DNA from: Collinsella aerofaciens
Lineage (GTDB): Bacteria; Actinomycetota; Coriobacteriia; Coriobacteriales; Coriobacteriaceae
Assembly (NCBI GenBank): GCA_008680965.1
Contig: NAKE01000001.1
Span: 124,001 to 188,000 of the forward strand
Direction of reading: 5' to 3'
DNA: 64,000 nucleotides
The notes below the pieces were generated by a model. The model was not told where the DNA came from and did not search any database. It saw only the letters and a list, made by a program, of their open reading frames with translations. The stretch's first letter is position 1; every line of letters starts with the position of its first letter. Shown here piece after piece: positions 51,946 to 60,600 of this stretch. The position numbers and the translations under genes were made by a program.

Positions 51946-53394
51946 TTAATCCAGACCCTCGGTACCGTTGGACTTGATGATCTTCTGATATGCGAAGAAG
52001 CTGTCCTTGCGGCGGCGCTCGTAGGTACCGGTGCCGTCGTCGTACTTATCGACGTGGATGAAGCCGTAGCGCTTGCGCATCTCACCAGTGCCGGCGGAAA
52101 CCAGGTCGATGGGACCCCACCAGGTGTAGGCAATCAGGTCAACGCCGTCGGCGATGGCCTCGCCCATGGCCTTGATGTGGCTCTGCAGATAGGCGATGCG
52201 GTACGGGTCGTGGATGGAGCCGTCCTCCTCGACCTCATCGTAAGCGCCCATGCCGTTCTCGACCACCATCAGCGGAATCTCGTAGCGGGCGTAAATCTCG
52301 TTGAGGGCGATGCGCAGACCCAGCGGATCGATCTGCCAGCCCCAGTCGGTGGACTCCAGATAGGGATTCTTGCCGCCAAAGGTCATGTTGCCCTCGGTCA
52401 TCTCGTGATCCTTGTGGGTGCCCACGGTGCCGGACATGTAGTAGCTAAAGGTGTAGAAATCGACCTTGCCGTCGGCGATATCCTGCAGGTCGCCGTCCTC
52501 CATCACGAGCTCAACATCATTCTCGGTCCAAAAGCGCTTGGCGTAGAACGGATACTTGCCGCGCACCTGCACGTCGGAGCAGTACCAGTTCATGGTATTC
52601 ATCTCCTGCTGCGTGGCGAACACGTCGGCCGGATCGCATGTGGCGGCATAGGAAAGGATGAAGCAATCCATGTTGCCCATCTTAAACTGCGGGTAGTGCT
52701 CGTGGGCATAGCGCACAACACGGCCGCTGGCCACGAACTGGTGATGCAGGGCCTGCATACGGGCCTGCGGCGTGGTGTGGACCGCCGAAGCCGGGCCCTC
52801 AAAGCCCTGGATCATGCTGGTCCCAAAGAGGTTACCCATGTCCTGGGTGCCGCAGTTGATCTCGTTGAAAGTGAGCCAGAACTTGACCTTGTCCTGATAG
52901 CGGTCGAAGACGGTCTGGCAATACTTCTCAAAGAAGCCGATGAGCTCGCGGCTCGCCCAGCCGTTGTACTTCTCGACCAGGTGATAGGGCATCTCGTAGT
53001 GCGACAGGGTCACGAGCGGCTCGATATTGTGAGCGCGCAGGCAGTCGAAGACGCGGTCGTAGAAGGCGAGGCCGGCCTCGTTGGGCTCGGCGTCGTCGCC
53101 GTTGGGGAAGATGCGGCTCCAAGAGATGGACATGCGGAACATGTTGAAGCCCATCTCGGCGAACAGCGCGATATCCTCCTCGTAGTGATGGTAGAAGTCG
53201 ATACCGTCATGATTGGGGTAGAAGCGGTCGGGGTCGATGTCGATCGTGATCTGACGCGGCTCCTTGTAGCTGCCGCCCAAGAAATGGTCGTCGACCGAAG
53301 GACCGCGGCCGTCCACGTTCCAAGCACCCTCAAACTGATTGGCGGCCGTGGCGCCGCCCCAATAGAAACCCTCGGGGAACTTGATGTTTGCCAT
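51946..53394 (-). CDS. 6-phospho-beta-glucosidase (glycoside hydrolase family 1)
   Basis: 482 aa (beta/alpha)8 enzyme. It starts FPEGFYWGGATAANQFEGAWN. The acid/base Glu is in WLTFNEINC and the nucleophile in VVENGMGAYDE; GHxx-type phosphate-binding loops near the C-terminus (TWWGPIDLVSAGTGEMRKRYGFIHVD) fit BglA/AscB-like enzymes. It splits phosphorylated beta-glucosides brought in by a PTS. AAAGGAG precedes the ATG at 53394. With the IIA at 51258 and the AraC gene upstream it forms a beta-glucoside unit. Confidence 0.94.
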   Translation of the reverse strand: MANIKFPEGFYWGGATAANQFEGAWNVDGRGPSVDDHFLGGSYKEPRQITIDIDPDRFYPNHDGIDFYHHYEEDIALFAEMGFNMFRMSISWSRIFPNGDDAEPNEAGLAFYDRVFDCLRAHNIEPLVTLSHYEMPYHLVEKYNGWASRELIGFFEKYCQTVFDRYQDKVKFWLTFNEINCGTQDMGNLFGTSMIQGFEGPASAVHTTPQARMQALHHQFVASGRVVRYAHEHYPQFKMGNMDCFILSYAATCDPADVFATQQEMNTMNWYCSDVQVRGKYPFYAKRFWTENDVELVMEDGDLQDIADGKVDFYTFSYYMSGTVGTHKDHEMTEGNMTFGGKNPYLESTDWGWQIDPLGLRIALNEIYARYEIPLMVVENGMGAYDEVEEDGSIHDPYRIAYLQSHIKAMGEAIADGVDLIAYTWWGPIDLVSAGTGEMRKRYGFIHVDKYDDGTGTYERRRKDSFFAYQKIIKSNGTEGLD

Positions 53395-53530
53395 GAGCAT
53401 CTCCTTTACATCGTGGGTCGATAAGCTGAGTATCGCCTGCGCACGGGGCGGGCAGAAGCGGGCGCGCCAAACCCGACACTTCTTTTCGCAGCGGCACCCC
53501 GCCGCCACCCCGCCCTTGACACTTCCTGAT

Positions 53531-53565
53531 ACCTGCCAAAAAGGGACAGGTTTATTTTGGCAGGT
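53531..53565. repeat. R4 palindrome, copy a
   Basis: Perfect 11-bp arms ACCTGCCAAAA (53531-53541) and TTTTGGCAGGT (53555-53565) around AGGGACAGGTTTA. It ends 1 bp before the stop codon of the AraC gene. Confidence 0.88.
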
Positions 53566-53566
53566 T

Positions 53567-54574
53567 TTATCTGGGCAAACGCCGGCGGTAGGCGGCCGGC
53601 GTGCAGCCATAGCGCTCGGCAAACTTTTTGTAGAAGAAGCTCATGTTGGCGTAGCCGGCCTCGCGCGCCGCGGCTTCCGCAGTGGAGCCGGCGTCGAGCA
53701 GCGTTGCCGCGCGTGCCAGGCGGCTCTCCTGCACGAGCTGCATAAACGTGTGGCCCGTCTGCCGTTTGAGCAGCGCACTTGCGTAGTTGGAACTCAGATG
53801 GAGGTGGCGAGCTACGTCCTCGAGCGTACAATCGCAAGCATGGCGCTCGATGTAGCCCACGGCGGCCGCAACCTGCGCCGAGGGAAGTGCAGGTGTGCCC
53901 GCTTGCAACAGTGCGGCCTCATAGCTTTGCATCAGCTCAACCAGCAGCAACTCAAACAGCCTCGACACGATCTGGGGACTCGCCGCCGTCGGCTCCAGAA
54001 GCTCGCACAGCATCTCCTGCATATATCGGCGCACGCGGCGGCTGTTGCCCGTGCGGAAATGTACATGACCGCGGTGGTCGGTTTCGTCATTGAGGGCATT
54101 AATGAGGAACTGCGAGACAGTGCTTGACGGCGAGAGGCTCTGCTCTAGGCTGCGGTGCAACATCGGCCGCGAGATGACGATGCTCAGCATAATGTCATGC
54201 TCGCCGAGCTCGCCCACGGCATGTGGACAGGCCGCGTCGAGCAAGAGCACCTCGTGTTGAGCAAGCGTAAGCTGTTCCCCGTTGACGACCTGCGGCGCGT
54301 GCCCGCGATAGACATAGCTGATTTCGACATAATCGTGCACATGCTCCGGTACAGGGTTGAAGCGCGAGTTGCGCACGATTGATAGGCCCTCGGGCATGCC
54401 TTCTTGGTGCAAGGCTTGCGTCGGGTCACCGATTTTATGGATATGTTTTTCACCGATACCCTGCTGATGACCCCAGCTGAACGCATCATTCCAGTCATAG
54501 CGGGCGCCCGCGTGGTAAGCACGCTCGCTGTCGGTCAGCTCGAGCAGAAGGCTGTCTAAATGTGTGAGATCCAT
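53567..54574 (-). CDS. AraC-family transcriptional regulator
   Basis: 335 aa. An N-terminal cupin-like sensor (~60-150; NPVPEHVHDYVEISYVYRGHAPQVVNGEQ) is followed by a helical linker and a C-terminal double HTH (CTLEDVARHLHLSSNYASALLKRQTGHTFMQLVQESRLARAATLL; EAAAREAGYANMSFFYKKFAERYGCTPAAYRR). Such regulators answer sugars. It is divergent from the large glycosidase-like gene at 54691, which it probably activates; it may also act on the beta-glucosidase downstream. Confidence 0.93.
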   Translation of the reverse strand: MDLTHLDSLLLELTDSERAYHAGARYDWNDAFSWGHQQGIGEKHIHKIGDPTQALHQEGMPEGLSIVRNSRFNPVPEHVHDYVEISYVYRGHAPQVVNGEQLTLAQHEVLLLDAACPHAVGELGEHDIMLSIVISRPMLHRSLEQSLSPSSTVSQFLINALNDETDHRGHVHFRTGNSRRVRRYMQEMLCELLEPTAASPQIVSRLFELLLVELMQSYEAALLQAGTPALPSAQVAAAVGYIERHACDCTLEDVARHLHLSSNYASALLKRQTGHTFMQLVQESRLARAATLLDAGSTAEAAAREAGYANMSFFYKKFAERYGCTPAAYRRRLPR

Positions 54575-54690
54575 GGCATCACAATCGTTGATTCGGTCAT
54601 ATTCTGCTGTGGTTTTGATATTAGCAGGACGGCGCGCTCGGCGTACTCTGACTTCAATCGATTTAAAAGGTTGGTTTTAGAGGAGTGGAT

Positions 54691-57261
54691 ATGGCGGCAT
54701 ACGACAACCATGTGCTTCCGTTCTTGTGGCTCAAGGGCGAGGCGCACGAGACGATTACCGAATACTTGGAGCAGATTGCCGGTGCGGACATCCGCGAGGT
54801 CTGCCTCGAATCGCGCACGCATCCCGAGTTTTGTCGCGACGGCTGGTGGGCTGACCTGCGTTTTATCATTGGCGAGTGCAAGCGCTTGGGGTTGAAGATC
54901 TGGCTGCTCGACGACGCCCATTTCCCCACGGGCTACGCCAACGGCGCGCTTGCGGGCGAGGATGTTGACCCCGCGCTTAAGAAGACCGTGCTCAAACATC
55001 GCACGGTTATGGTCGTTGGTCCCCAGCCGTCCACGGTCATCAAGCTCGGCGATCTTATGGATCCCACGGAGCGCTTTGTGGGTGCGGCGACTTTCGACGC
55101 CGACGGCGCACCGCTCAATCTTGAGATCACTCTTGAGCAGACCGACGGCGGCACCCCCGCTCGCCTGCGTTTTGACGCGCCCGACGGCATCGCCACCGTC
55201 GAGCTCTACGTCACCATCCAAAAAACCGGCTTTCGCGATGAGTACATCAACATGGTCGACGCCGCCTCGTGCCGCATGCTCATCGACGCCGTCTACGAGC
55301 CCACGTTTGCGCATCTGGGCGACGAGTTCGGCCGCACCATCCTGGGCTTCTTTACCGATGAGCCGGGCTTTATGAACGAGAAGGGCAGGGCTCTCGACGA
55401 TGCTTCTACCAGCAGCTTTATTGGACGCGGCGATATGGCACTACCCTGGTCGGACGAGCTTGCCAGCCGCCTGCGCAATGCACTTGGCGAGGACTGGCTC
55501 ACCAAGCTACACGGCCTTTGGACACGCGAGGCAGATGGCGCCCGAGTCCGTCACACCTACATGGACATTGCCACGCAACTCTACCGCACCTGCTTTGACG
55601 AGCAGATCGGCAACTGGTGCCGTGAGCACGGCGTCATGCACATCGGGCATGTGATTGAGGACAAAAGCTGCCACACGCGCCTGGGCCAGGGCGCCGGGCA
55701 CTACTTCCGCGCGGTCGCGGGACAAGATATGGCGGGCATCGACGTTGTCATCAACCAGCTTGCCCCCGGCGTCGACCACGGGCGCTACAGCTACTTCCAC
55801 GGCGCGTGGAACATGGAGTTCTTTACCTACGCACTTGCCAAGCTGGGCTCTTCGGCCGCGCGCCTCGACCCAAAAAAGCAGGGGCGCTGCATGGCCGAGG
55901 TCTTCGGCGCCTTCGGTTGGCACGAGGGCCTGCGCGAGATGAAATGGATCGCCGACCACATGCTCGTCCGCGGTATTAACTGGTTTACGCCGCACGCGTT
56001 TAGCATGGCGCCCTTCCCCGATTGGGACTGCCCGCCGCACTTTTACGCGCACGGCAACAATCCGCAATGGCCGCACTTTGGCCAGCTCATGAGCTATATG
56101 AACCGCACTGCCACGCTGCTTTCGGGAGGCAGCGCCACGCGTCCCGTCGCCATCCTGTACCACACCGATGCCGAGTGGGCCGGCGGCGCCATGCCTATCG
56201 AACGCGTGGCTGCCGAGCTCACACGTGCGCAGATCGACTTTGATTTTGTGCCCGCCGAGGCTTTTGAGGATGAGGACCGTTACGAGGTTTCAATTGCCGA
56301 TGGAATGCTTACCGTAAACGGCTGCCGCTACCAGGCGTTTGTTATGCCAGGAGCTTCATTTATTGGCTCGGCGACGGCGCAGGCCGTAAAGCGCATGATG
56401 GCGGCGGGCGTTATGGTCCTCGCCGTCGATGAAGTGCCCGGCGCGTTTTACGACGCGGATGGCGTGGTTGAACTGGGTGAACTTGCAGCGACTCCGCTTG
56501 CCGATATGGCGGGCGTGCTGGCGAGCGTTGGGCTGCAGACGGTTGTCACCGACACACCCCAGTCCTGGCTGCGCGCGCTTCGTTACGAGCGCGCCGGCGA
56601 GACCTACGTCATGCTGGTCAACGAGCACCCGCACGAGTGCATCGACTGCACAGTTAAACTCGCGCAAGGCGAGCGACTTTGCGGCACGCGCCTCGACCTG
56701 TTGAATGGCACCGATCCCGTTGCGTTTGACGGAACGCTTGAGCTCGCACCCTTCGAGAGCTGCTTCGTTGCCTTGGAGACGGACGGCGAGCTTGAGTCCG
56801 GGGACGGCGCGGACATGGGCTCGAGCGATGCGCTCGCCCTCGACATCAACGGCCCTTGGACCGTCGCCCTCTCCCCTGCCGGCGGCGGAACCTTTGGCGC
56901 CCCGCAGGAACTCGAGCACTTGTGCGATCTCACGGCCGAGCGATTCCCCAATGCATGCGGGACGTTCCGCTATCGCACGTTGTTCGAGCTGGCGAACGAC
57001 CTTGCCGATGCCACAATCGACCTGGGAGATGTCTACGAAGTCGCGACACTTACGCTCGACGGACACCCACTCGGCACACGCATCTGTCCGCCCTATCGCT
57101 TTGCCATCAACCCGCTTGCTGCCGGCACGCACGAACTCACCGTCGACGTCATCAACACGCTCGATCATGCGATTCCCGACATCTTCGCCCTCACCGAACC
57201 CGTCGCCCCGAGCGGCATCCTCGGTCCCGTTACCCTTTGCGGGCAAAACCTGCCAAAATAA
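54691..57261 (+). CDS. Large glycosidase-like protein (GH106/GH2-related plan)
   Basis: 856 aa, cytoplasmic (no signal). The N-terminal barrel has HPEFCRDGWWADLRFIIGECKRLGLKIWLLDDAHFPTGYANG, a pattern common to uncharacterised glycosyl hydrolases near GH106 rhamnosidases. A middle part holds FFTDEPGFMNEKG with a candidate catalytic acid. The last ~150 residues form a beta-sandwich carbohydrate-binding-like domain. Substrate unknown. AGAGGAG lies before the ATG at 54691. Its final codons and stop (NLPK-stop) are supplied by the R4 palindrome, so the C-terminus was set by the repeat. Confidence 0.75.
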   Translation: MAAYDNHVLPFLWLKGEAHETITEYLEQIAGADIREVCLESRTHPEFCRDGWWADLRFIIGECKRLGLKIWLLDDAHFPTGYANGALAGEDVDPALKKTVLKHRTVMVVGPQPSTVIKLGDLMDPTERFVGAATFDADGAPLNLEITLEQTDGGTPARLRFDAPDGIATVELYVTIQKTGFRDEYINMVDAASCRMLIDAVYEPTFAHLGDEFGRTILGFFTDEPGFMNEKGRALDDASTSSFIGRGDMALPWSDELASRLRNALGEDWLTKLHGLWTREADGARVRHTYMDIATQLYRTCFDEQIGNWCREHGVMHIGHVIEDKSCHTRLGQGAGHYFRAVAGQDMAGIDVVINQLAPGVDHGRYSYFHGAWNMEFFTYALAKLGSSAARLDPKKQGRCMAEVFGAFGWHEGLREMKWIADHMLVRGINWFTPHAFSMAPFPDWDCPPHFYAHGNNPQWPHFGQLMSYMNRTATLLSGGSATRPVAILYHTDAEWAGGAMPIERVAAELTRAQIDFDFVPAEAFEDEDRYEVSIADGMLTVNGCRYQAFVMPGASFIGSATAQAVKRMMAAGVMVLAVDEVPGAFYDADGVVELGELAATPLADMAGVLASVGLQTVVTDTPQSWLRALRYERAGETYVMLVNEHPHECIDCTVKLAQGERLCGTRLDLLNGTDPVAFDGTLELAPFESCFVALETDGELESGDGADMGSSDALALDINGPWTVALSPAGGGTFGAPQELEHLCDLTAERFPNACGTFRYRTLFELANDLADATIDLGDVYEVATLTLDGHPLGTRICPPYRFAINPLAAGTHELTVDVINTLDHAIPDIFALTEPVAPSGILGPVTLCGQNLPK

Positions 57262-57282
57262 ACCTGTCCCTTTTTGGCAGGT
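57248..57282. repeat. R4 palindrome, copy b, overlapping a gene end
   Basis: Same 11-bp arms as copy a; the centre TAAACCTGTCCCT is inverted relative to it. Positions 57248-57261 encode the last residues and stop of the glycosidase-like gene. Confidence 0.9.
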
Positions 57283-57303
57283 TTGTTGAGCGTGGGAGTT
57301 CGC

Positions 57304-58158
57304 ATGGATATCAAACGCAAGATTTCCGAGGCACAGGACCTTACCCCTACCGAGCAACAGCTCGGCATCTCGGCCCTTGCCATGGGCGAAGACGTCCGCG
57401 GGCTCTCCATCAAGGAATTTGCCGCCCGCACCAATGTTTCGGTCGCGAGCGTACACCGCTTTTGCAAAAAGCTCGGCCTCGAGGGATTCAAAGACCTCAA
57501 GGTCGAGCTCATCCGTCAGGCGACCGAGGCGGGTAACCGGCGCGACGTGGACATCAACTTTCCCTTCGATGCCACCTCCACCCCTGCGCAGGTGATGGAG
57601 CGCATGGAGGGGCTCTACCAGACCACGCTGGCCGAAACGCAGGAGCTGCTCGACCCCGCACAGCTCGACTACGCCGCCAAGCTCGTCGCAAACGCCCGAC
57701 AGGTCGACATCTACACGGGCTCGCACAACCTCTATCCAGCGGGAATGTTCCGCGACCGCCTGCTCTCCGCCGGTAAAAGCGCGACGTGCCACGACGGTGT
57801 CGAGGCCCAGGTGCGAACGGCGCTCGCCTCAGGCCCCGACCATGTGGCAATCGTCATTTCCTACAGCGGCCTTGCCCCCAACTTCAAGGAAATCTTGCCG
57901 ATCCTCAGTAGTCGGCATGTCCCGGTCATCGTCATCGGCACACCATACTGCGCCCGCATTCACCCCGGCTTTGCCGCCTATCTCATGGTGAGCGACCACG
58001 AGAGCATGACGCACCGCATCACGCAGTTTGCCAGCCACATCGCCGTGCAGTACGTGCTCGATTCGCTCTATAGCAGCTACTTTGCCAAAGATTACGCCCG
58101 CTGCTCCGAGTTCCTCGAGCGATTGTTTCCCTACACCCGCCTGCCCGGGCTTAAGTAG
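57304..58158 (+). CDS. RpiR/MurR-family regulator with SIS domain
   Basis: 284 aa. The N-terminal HTH_6 (~1-77; LSIKEFAARTNVSVASVHRFCKKLGLEGFKDLKVEL) is followed by a SIS sugar-phosphate isomerase-like domain (VDIYTGSHNLYPAGMFRDRLLSAGK; VAIVISYSGLAPNFKEILPIL). It likely senses a phosphosugar from the nearby PTS/glycosidase pathway. GGGAG precedes the ATG. It lies 43 bp after the glycosidase-like gene with only the R4 repeat between. Confidence 0.93.
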   Translation: MDIKRKISEAQDLTPTEQQLGISALAMGEDVRGLSIKEFAARTNVSVASVHRFCKKLGLEGFKDLKVELIRQATEAGNRRDVDINFPFDATSTPAQVMERMEGLYQTTLAETQELLDPAQLDYAAKLVANARQVDIYTGSHNLYPAGMFRDRLLSAGKSATCHDGVEAQVRTALASGPDHVAIVISYSGLAPNFKEILPILSSRHVPVIVIGTPYCARIHPGFAAYLMVSDHESMTHRITQFASHIAVQYVLDSLYSSYFAKDYARCSEFLERLFPYTRLPGLK

Positions 58159-58191
58159 CGACGAGCGTGGATTTTTGGACACTCGAATAAC

Positions 58192-58255
58192 GAGCGTGGA
58201 TAATCTCCCACTTTGAGCCCACACACAGACCAAAAACGGGAGATTATCCACGCTC
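58192..58255. repeat. R3 palindrome, copy b
   Basis: GAGCGTGGATAATCTCCC and its perfect complement GGGAGATTATCCACGCTC. Relative to copy a the stem changes A-T to C-G on both sides. An extra half repeat, ACGAGCGTGGA, lies at 58160-58170. Confidence 0.9.
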
Positions 58256-58319
58256 ATTTCTGACTAGTCATTGGGGATGTTTTGACAACGACAGTGCGCG
58301 GGGCGCATCCGGAGCAAGA

Positions 58320-58487
58320 CAACGCCGCAGGTAGAGGACGGACAGCGAGCGGGCCGCATTTGAGACAAGGTGACGTGAAACGAAAGGGCGCTGACCTTCT
58401 GGTCGCGCCCTTGAAGTTGAACGTCAGATTGTCCAAATGCGGCCCGCGCAGCGTCGAGCAGTTACGCGGTTCGTAGAACGCCGTAAC
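58320..58487. repeat. R5 repeat copy 2 (complete)
   Basis: CAACGCCGCAGGTAGAGG, then outer arms GCGGGCCGCATTTG (58349-58362) and its perfect complement (58434-58447), a core nearly identical to copy 1, and the 3' part GCAGCGTCGAGC.GTTACGCGGTT. Its last bases overlap the pyrE stop codon. It lies between convergent genes. This, with R3b, fills the gap 58159-58486. Confidence 0.88.
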
Positions 58488-59167
58488 TAACGAGCTCCGT
58501 ACTGCTCGTAGTAGGCGTCGATGGCGGTCTTGAGCTCGTCGTCGATGACAACCTTGCCGTCGATCTCGTGGTTGTAGAGCGTCTCGACGACCTCGGCCAT
58601 GGAGACGATGCTCGCGACGGGGAAACCGTACTTGGCCTCGATTTCCTTCTGCGCGGTGGTCACGCCGCCCTTGCCGACCTCCATGCGGTTGAGGGACACG
58701 ATGAGGCCCTTGATTTCGACGTCGGCAGCAGCCTTGACCTTGGGATAGGTCTCGTCGATGGACTTGCCGCTGGTGGTGACGTCCTCGACCATGATCACAC
58801 GGTCGCCGTCCTGGGGCTCATAGCCCAGCAGGTTGCCCTTATCGGCACCGTGGTCCTTGGCCTCCTTGCGGTCGCAGCAGTACTTGACCTCCTTGCCGTA
58901 CAGCTCGTGGTAGGCAATTGCGGTCACGACGGCCAGCGGAATACCCTTGTAGGCCGGTCCAAACAGCACGTCAAAGTCGTCGCCAAAGTTATCGTGGATG
59001 GCCTGGGCGTAATACTCGCCCAGCTTCTTGAGCTGATAGCCCGTCACGTAAGCGCCGGCGTTCATAAAGAACGGGGACTGACGGCCGCTCTTGAGCGTAA
59101 AGCTGCCGAACTTAAGGACGTCGGACTCAACCATAAACTTGATGAACTCTTGCTTGTAAGCCTCCAT
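58487..59167 (-). CDS. pyrE: Orotate phosphoribosyltransferase
   Basis: 226 aa. It has the type I PRT motif VIMVEDVTTSGKSIDE and the orotate-binding FTLKSGRQSPFFMNAG. It makes OMP from orotate and PRPP in pyrimidine synthesis. GAGAGGAGC lies before the ATG at 59167. No other pyr gene is near. Its stop codon lies inside the R5 repeat. Confidence 0.96.
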   Translation of the reverse strand: MEAYKQEFIKFMVESDVLKFGSFTLKSGRQSPFFMNAGAYVTGYQLKKLGEYYAQAIHDNFGDDFDVLFGPAYKGIPLAVVTAIAYHELYGKEVKYCCDRKEAKDHGADKGNLLGYEPQDGDRVIMVEDVTTSGKSIDETYPKVKAAADVEIKGLIVSLNRMEVGKGGVTTAQKEIEAKYGFPVASIVSMAEVVETLYNHEIDGKVVIDDELKTAIDAYYEQYGAR

Positions 59168-59279
59168 GCGGGCTCCTCTCGTAATCGCGTACGTGCCTTC
59201 CAGTTTAGCGCAGGCAGGGCGTCGATGCGGGCGGCTCACGCCGGCCTTTATCTTTTTCGGCAGCCTCGTTTGGCTTACG

Positions 59280-60191
59280 TTACAGCAGGCGCATGGCTTC
59301 CTGGACAGCACCGTAAAGGTTGGCGTCGTTGCCGAGCTCGGCCACCTTTATCTGCGGCACAGGAATGCCGGCAAGGGTCCCTTCGTAACCCGCGAGGGCC
59401 AGCGGCATCTGCGCGCGCAGGGCATCGATGAGCTCGGGATGGCACGAGATGCCACCTGCGATCACAAAGACCTCGGGGTCGAGCACGGCCTGCAGGTTGA
59501 TGAGCTGTCCGTCAAAGGCGCGAGCGTAACGGTCGAGCGCGCGCTGCGCCGCCTTGTCGCCGCCCGCGATCCACTCAAAGACGCGGCGGCCGTCTACCGG
59601 AGAACCCGCAGGCAGGCCCTTCTCGGCAACGACAGCATCGCGGAGCGCACGCCAACCGCCCGAATCGGCAAAGGAGTTTCCCATGTTCGCGGCAGTCGTG
59701 ACATCGTTGCGCAAGAAGCTGAACTCGCCTGCAAAGCAGTGCGCACCGCGCAGGACCTTGCCGTCGATGACGATACCGCCGCCGATGCCCGTGCCAATAG
59801 CGAGCACCACGCCAAAACGCGTCCCGCGCAGGGCGCCAGCCGCATACTCACCGAGTGCACAGCACTTACCGTCGTTATTGACGGCAACCGGCACCCCCAG
59901 CGCCTCGCGCATGAGCTTTCCCAGTGGGCAGCCGTCCATAAACGTGAGCGCACCGCCGCGATGGATCGTTCCCGTGACATCTCCCTCGTAGATACCGCCG
60001 GGTGCGCTCACGCCTACGGCGCTCACGCGCTCACGGTACGGCTCGACGAGCCCGATCAGCGCCGAAACCGTCTCCTCAGCCGTGGTAAAGCCCGTCAGCA
60101 GGCTCCCGCGCTCGCGGATGGAAAAATCCTCGCCCAGCACAGCCCATTTAACGGCCGTACCGCCCACATCGATTCCAAAGAACTCCTGCAT
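59280..60191 (-). CDS. ROK-family sugar kinase
   Basis: 303 aa actin-like kinase. Phosphate motif GIDVGGTAVKWAVLG at the start; NNDGKCCALGEYAAG with the catalytic Asp; adenosine part AIGTGIGGGIVIDGKVLRGAHCFAGEFSF. The CxCGxxGCxE zinc motif of many ROK proteins is missing, so it is of the shorter RokA-like class. Likely phosphorylates glucose, fructose or an amino sugar. It lies 112 bp upstream of pyrE on the same strand. GAGGGG precedes the ATG. Confidence 0.88.
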   Translation of the reverse strand: MQEFFGIDVGGTAVKWAVLGEDFSIRERGSLLTGFTTAEETVSALIGLVEPYRERVSAVGVSAPGGIYEGDVTGTIHRGGALTFMDGCPLGKLMREALGVPVAVNNDGKCCALGEYAAGALRGTRFGVVLAIGTGIGGGIVIDGKVLRGAHCFAGEFSFLRNDVTTAANMGNSFADSGGWRALRDAVVAEKGLPAGSPVDGRRVFEWIAGGDKAAQRALDRYARAFDGQLINLQAVLDPEVFVIAGGISCHPELIDALRAQMPLALAGYEGTLAGIPVPQIKVAELGNDANLYGAVQEAMRLL

Positions 60192-60304
60192 ATTCGCCCC
60201 TCACGCGCCATAGTCCCGGACACGCATCGCCGCGACCACCGCAGGGGCTGCCCCTTATGACGGTCATACAGCAAATCGCGCCCGGAGCCGATTTTCTCTC
60301 TATT

Positions 60305-60470
60305 TTACGCCCCTACTTTAGTCAGACGAAGCAGCATATATTGTTTGCTAGGGAGGTCGATGCGGAACTTGCCCTCAAAGGTTCCGGGAAGCTCCTCCTC
60401 CGTCATGTCCCATGTGTCCACGACATTCACCTTGTAACGAGCGCCCGCCTCGCCCTCAAACTCACGAGAC
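60305..60470 (-). pseudogene. C-terminal remnant of a glycosidase (DUF5605-like domain)
   Basis: The ~55 residues WSREFEGEAGARYKVNVVDT..WDMTEEELPGTFEGKFRIDL..YMLLRLTKV look like the C-terminal beta domain of DUF4038/DUF5605-type glycosidases. The reading frame is cut at its 5' side exactly where the palindrome 60471-60499 begins. No complete gene precedes it. Confidence 0.6.
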
Positions 60471-60499
60471 CACTCATTTAAGTACGTCCCCAATGAGTG
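60471..60499. repeat. Palindrome with ACTCATT arms, copy b
   Basis: CACTCATT and AATGAGTG around TAAGTACGTCCCC. Same plan as 26679-26715. The surrounding 60192-60304 and 60500-60600 show no further feature. Confidence 0.75.
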
Positions 60500-60600
60500 C
60501 GACGGAATGACTCCCCTTGGCAGTTTAAAGCTGTCATGCAGGAACCATCCCGTCGCACCCTAATGAAAGGGACTGGGTTGTAAATGTTGGAGAAGAGCCG

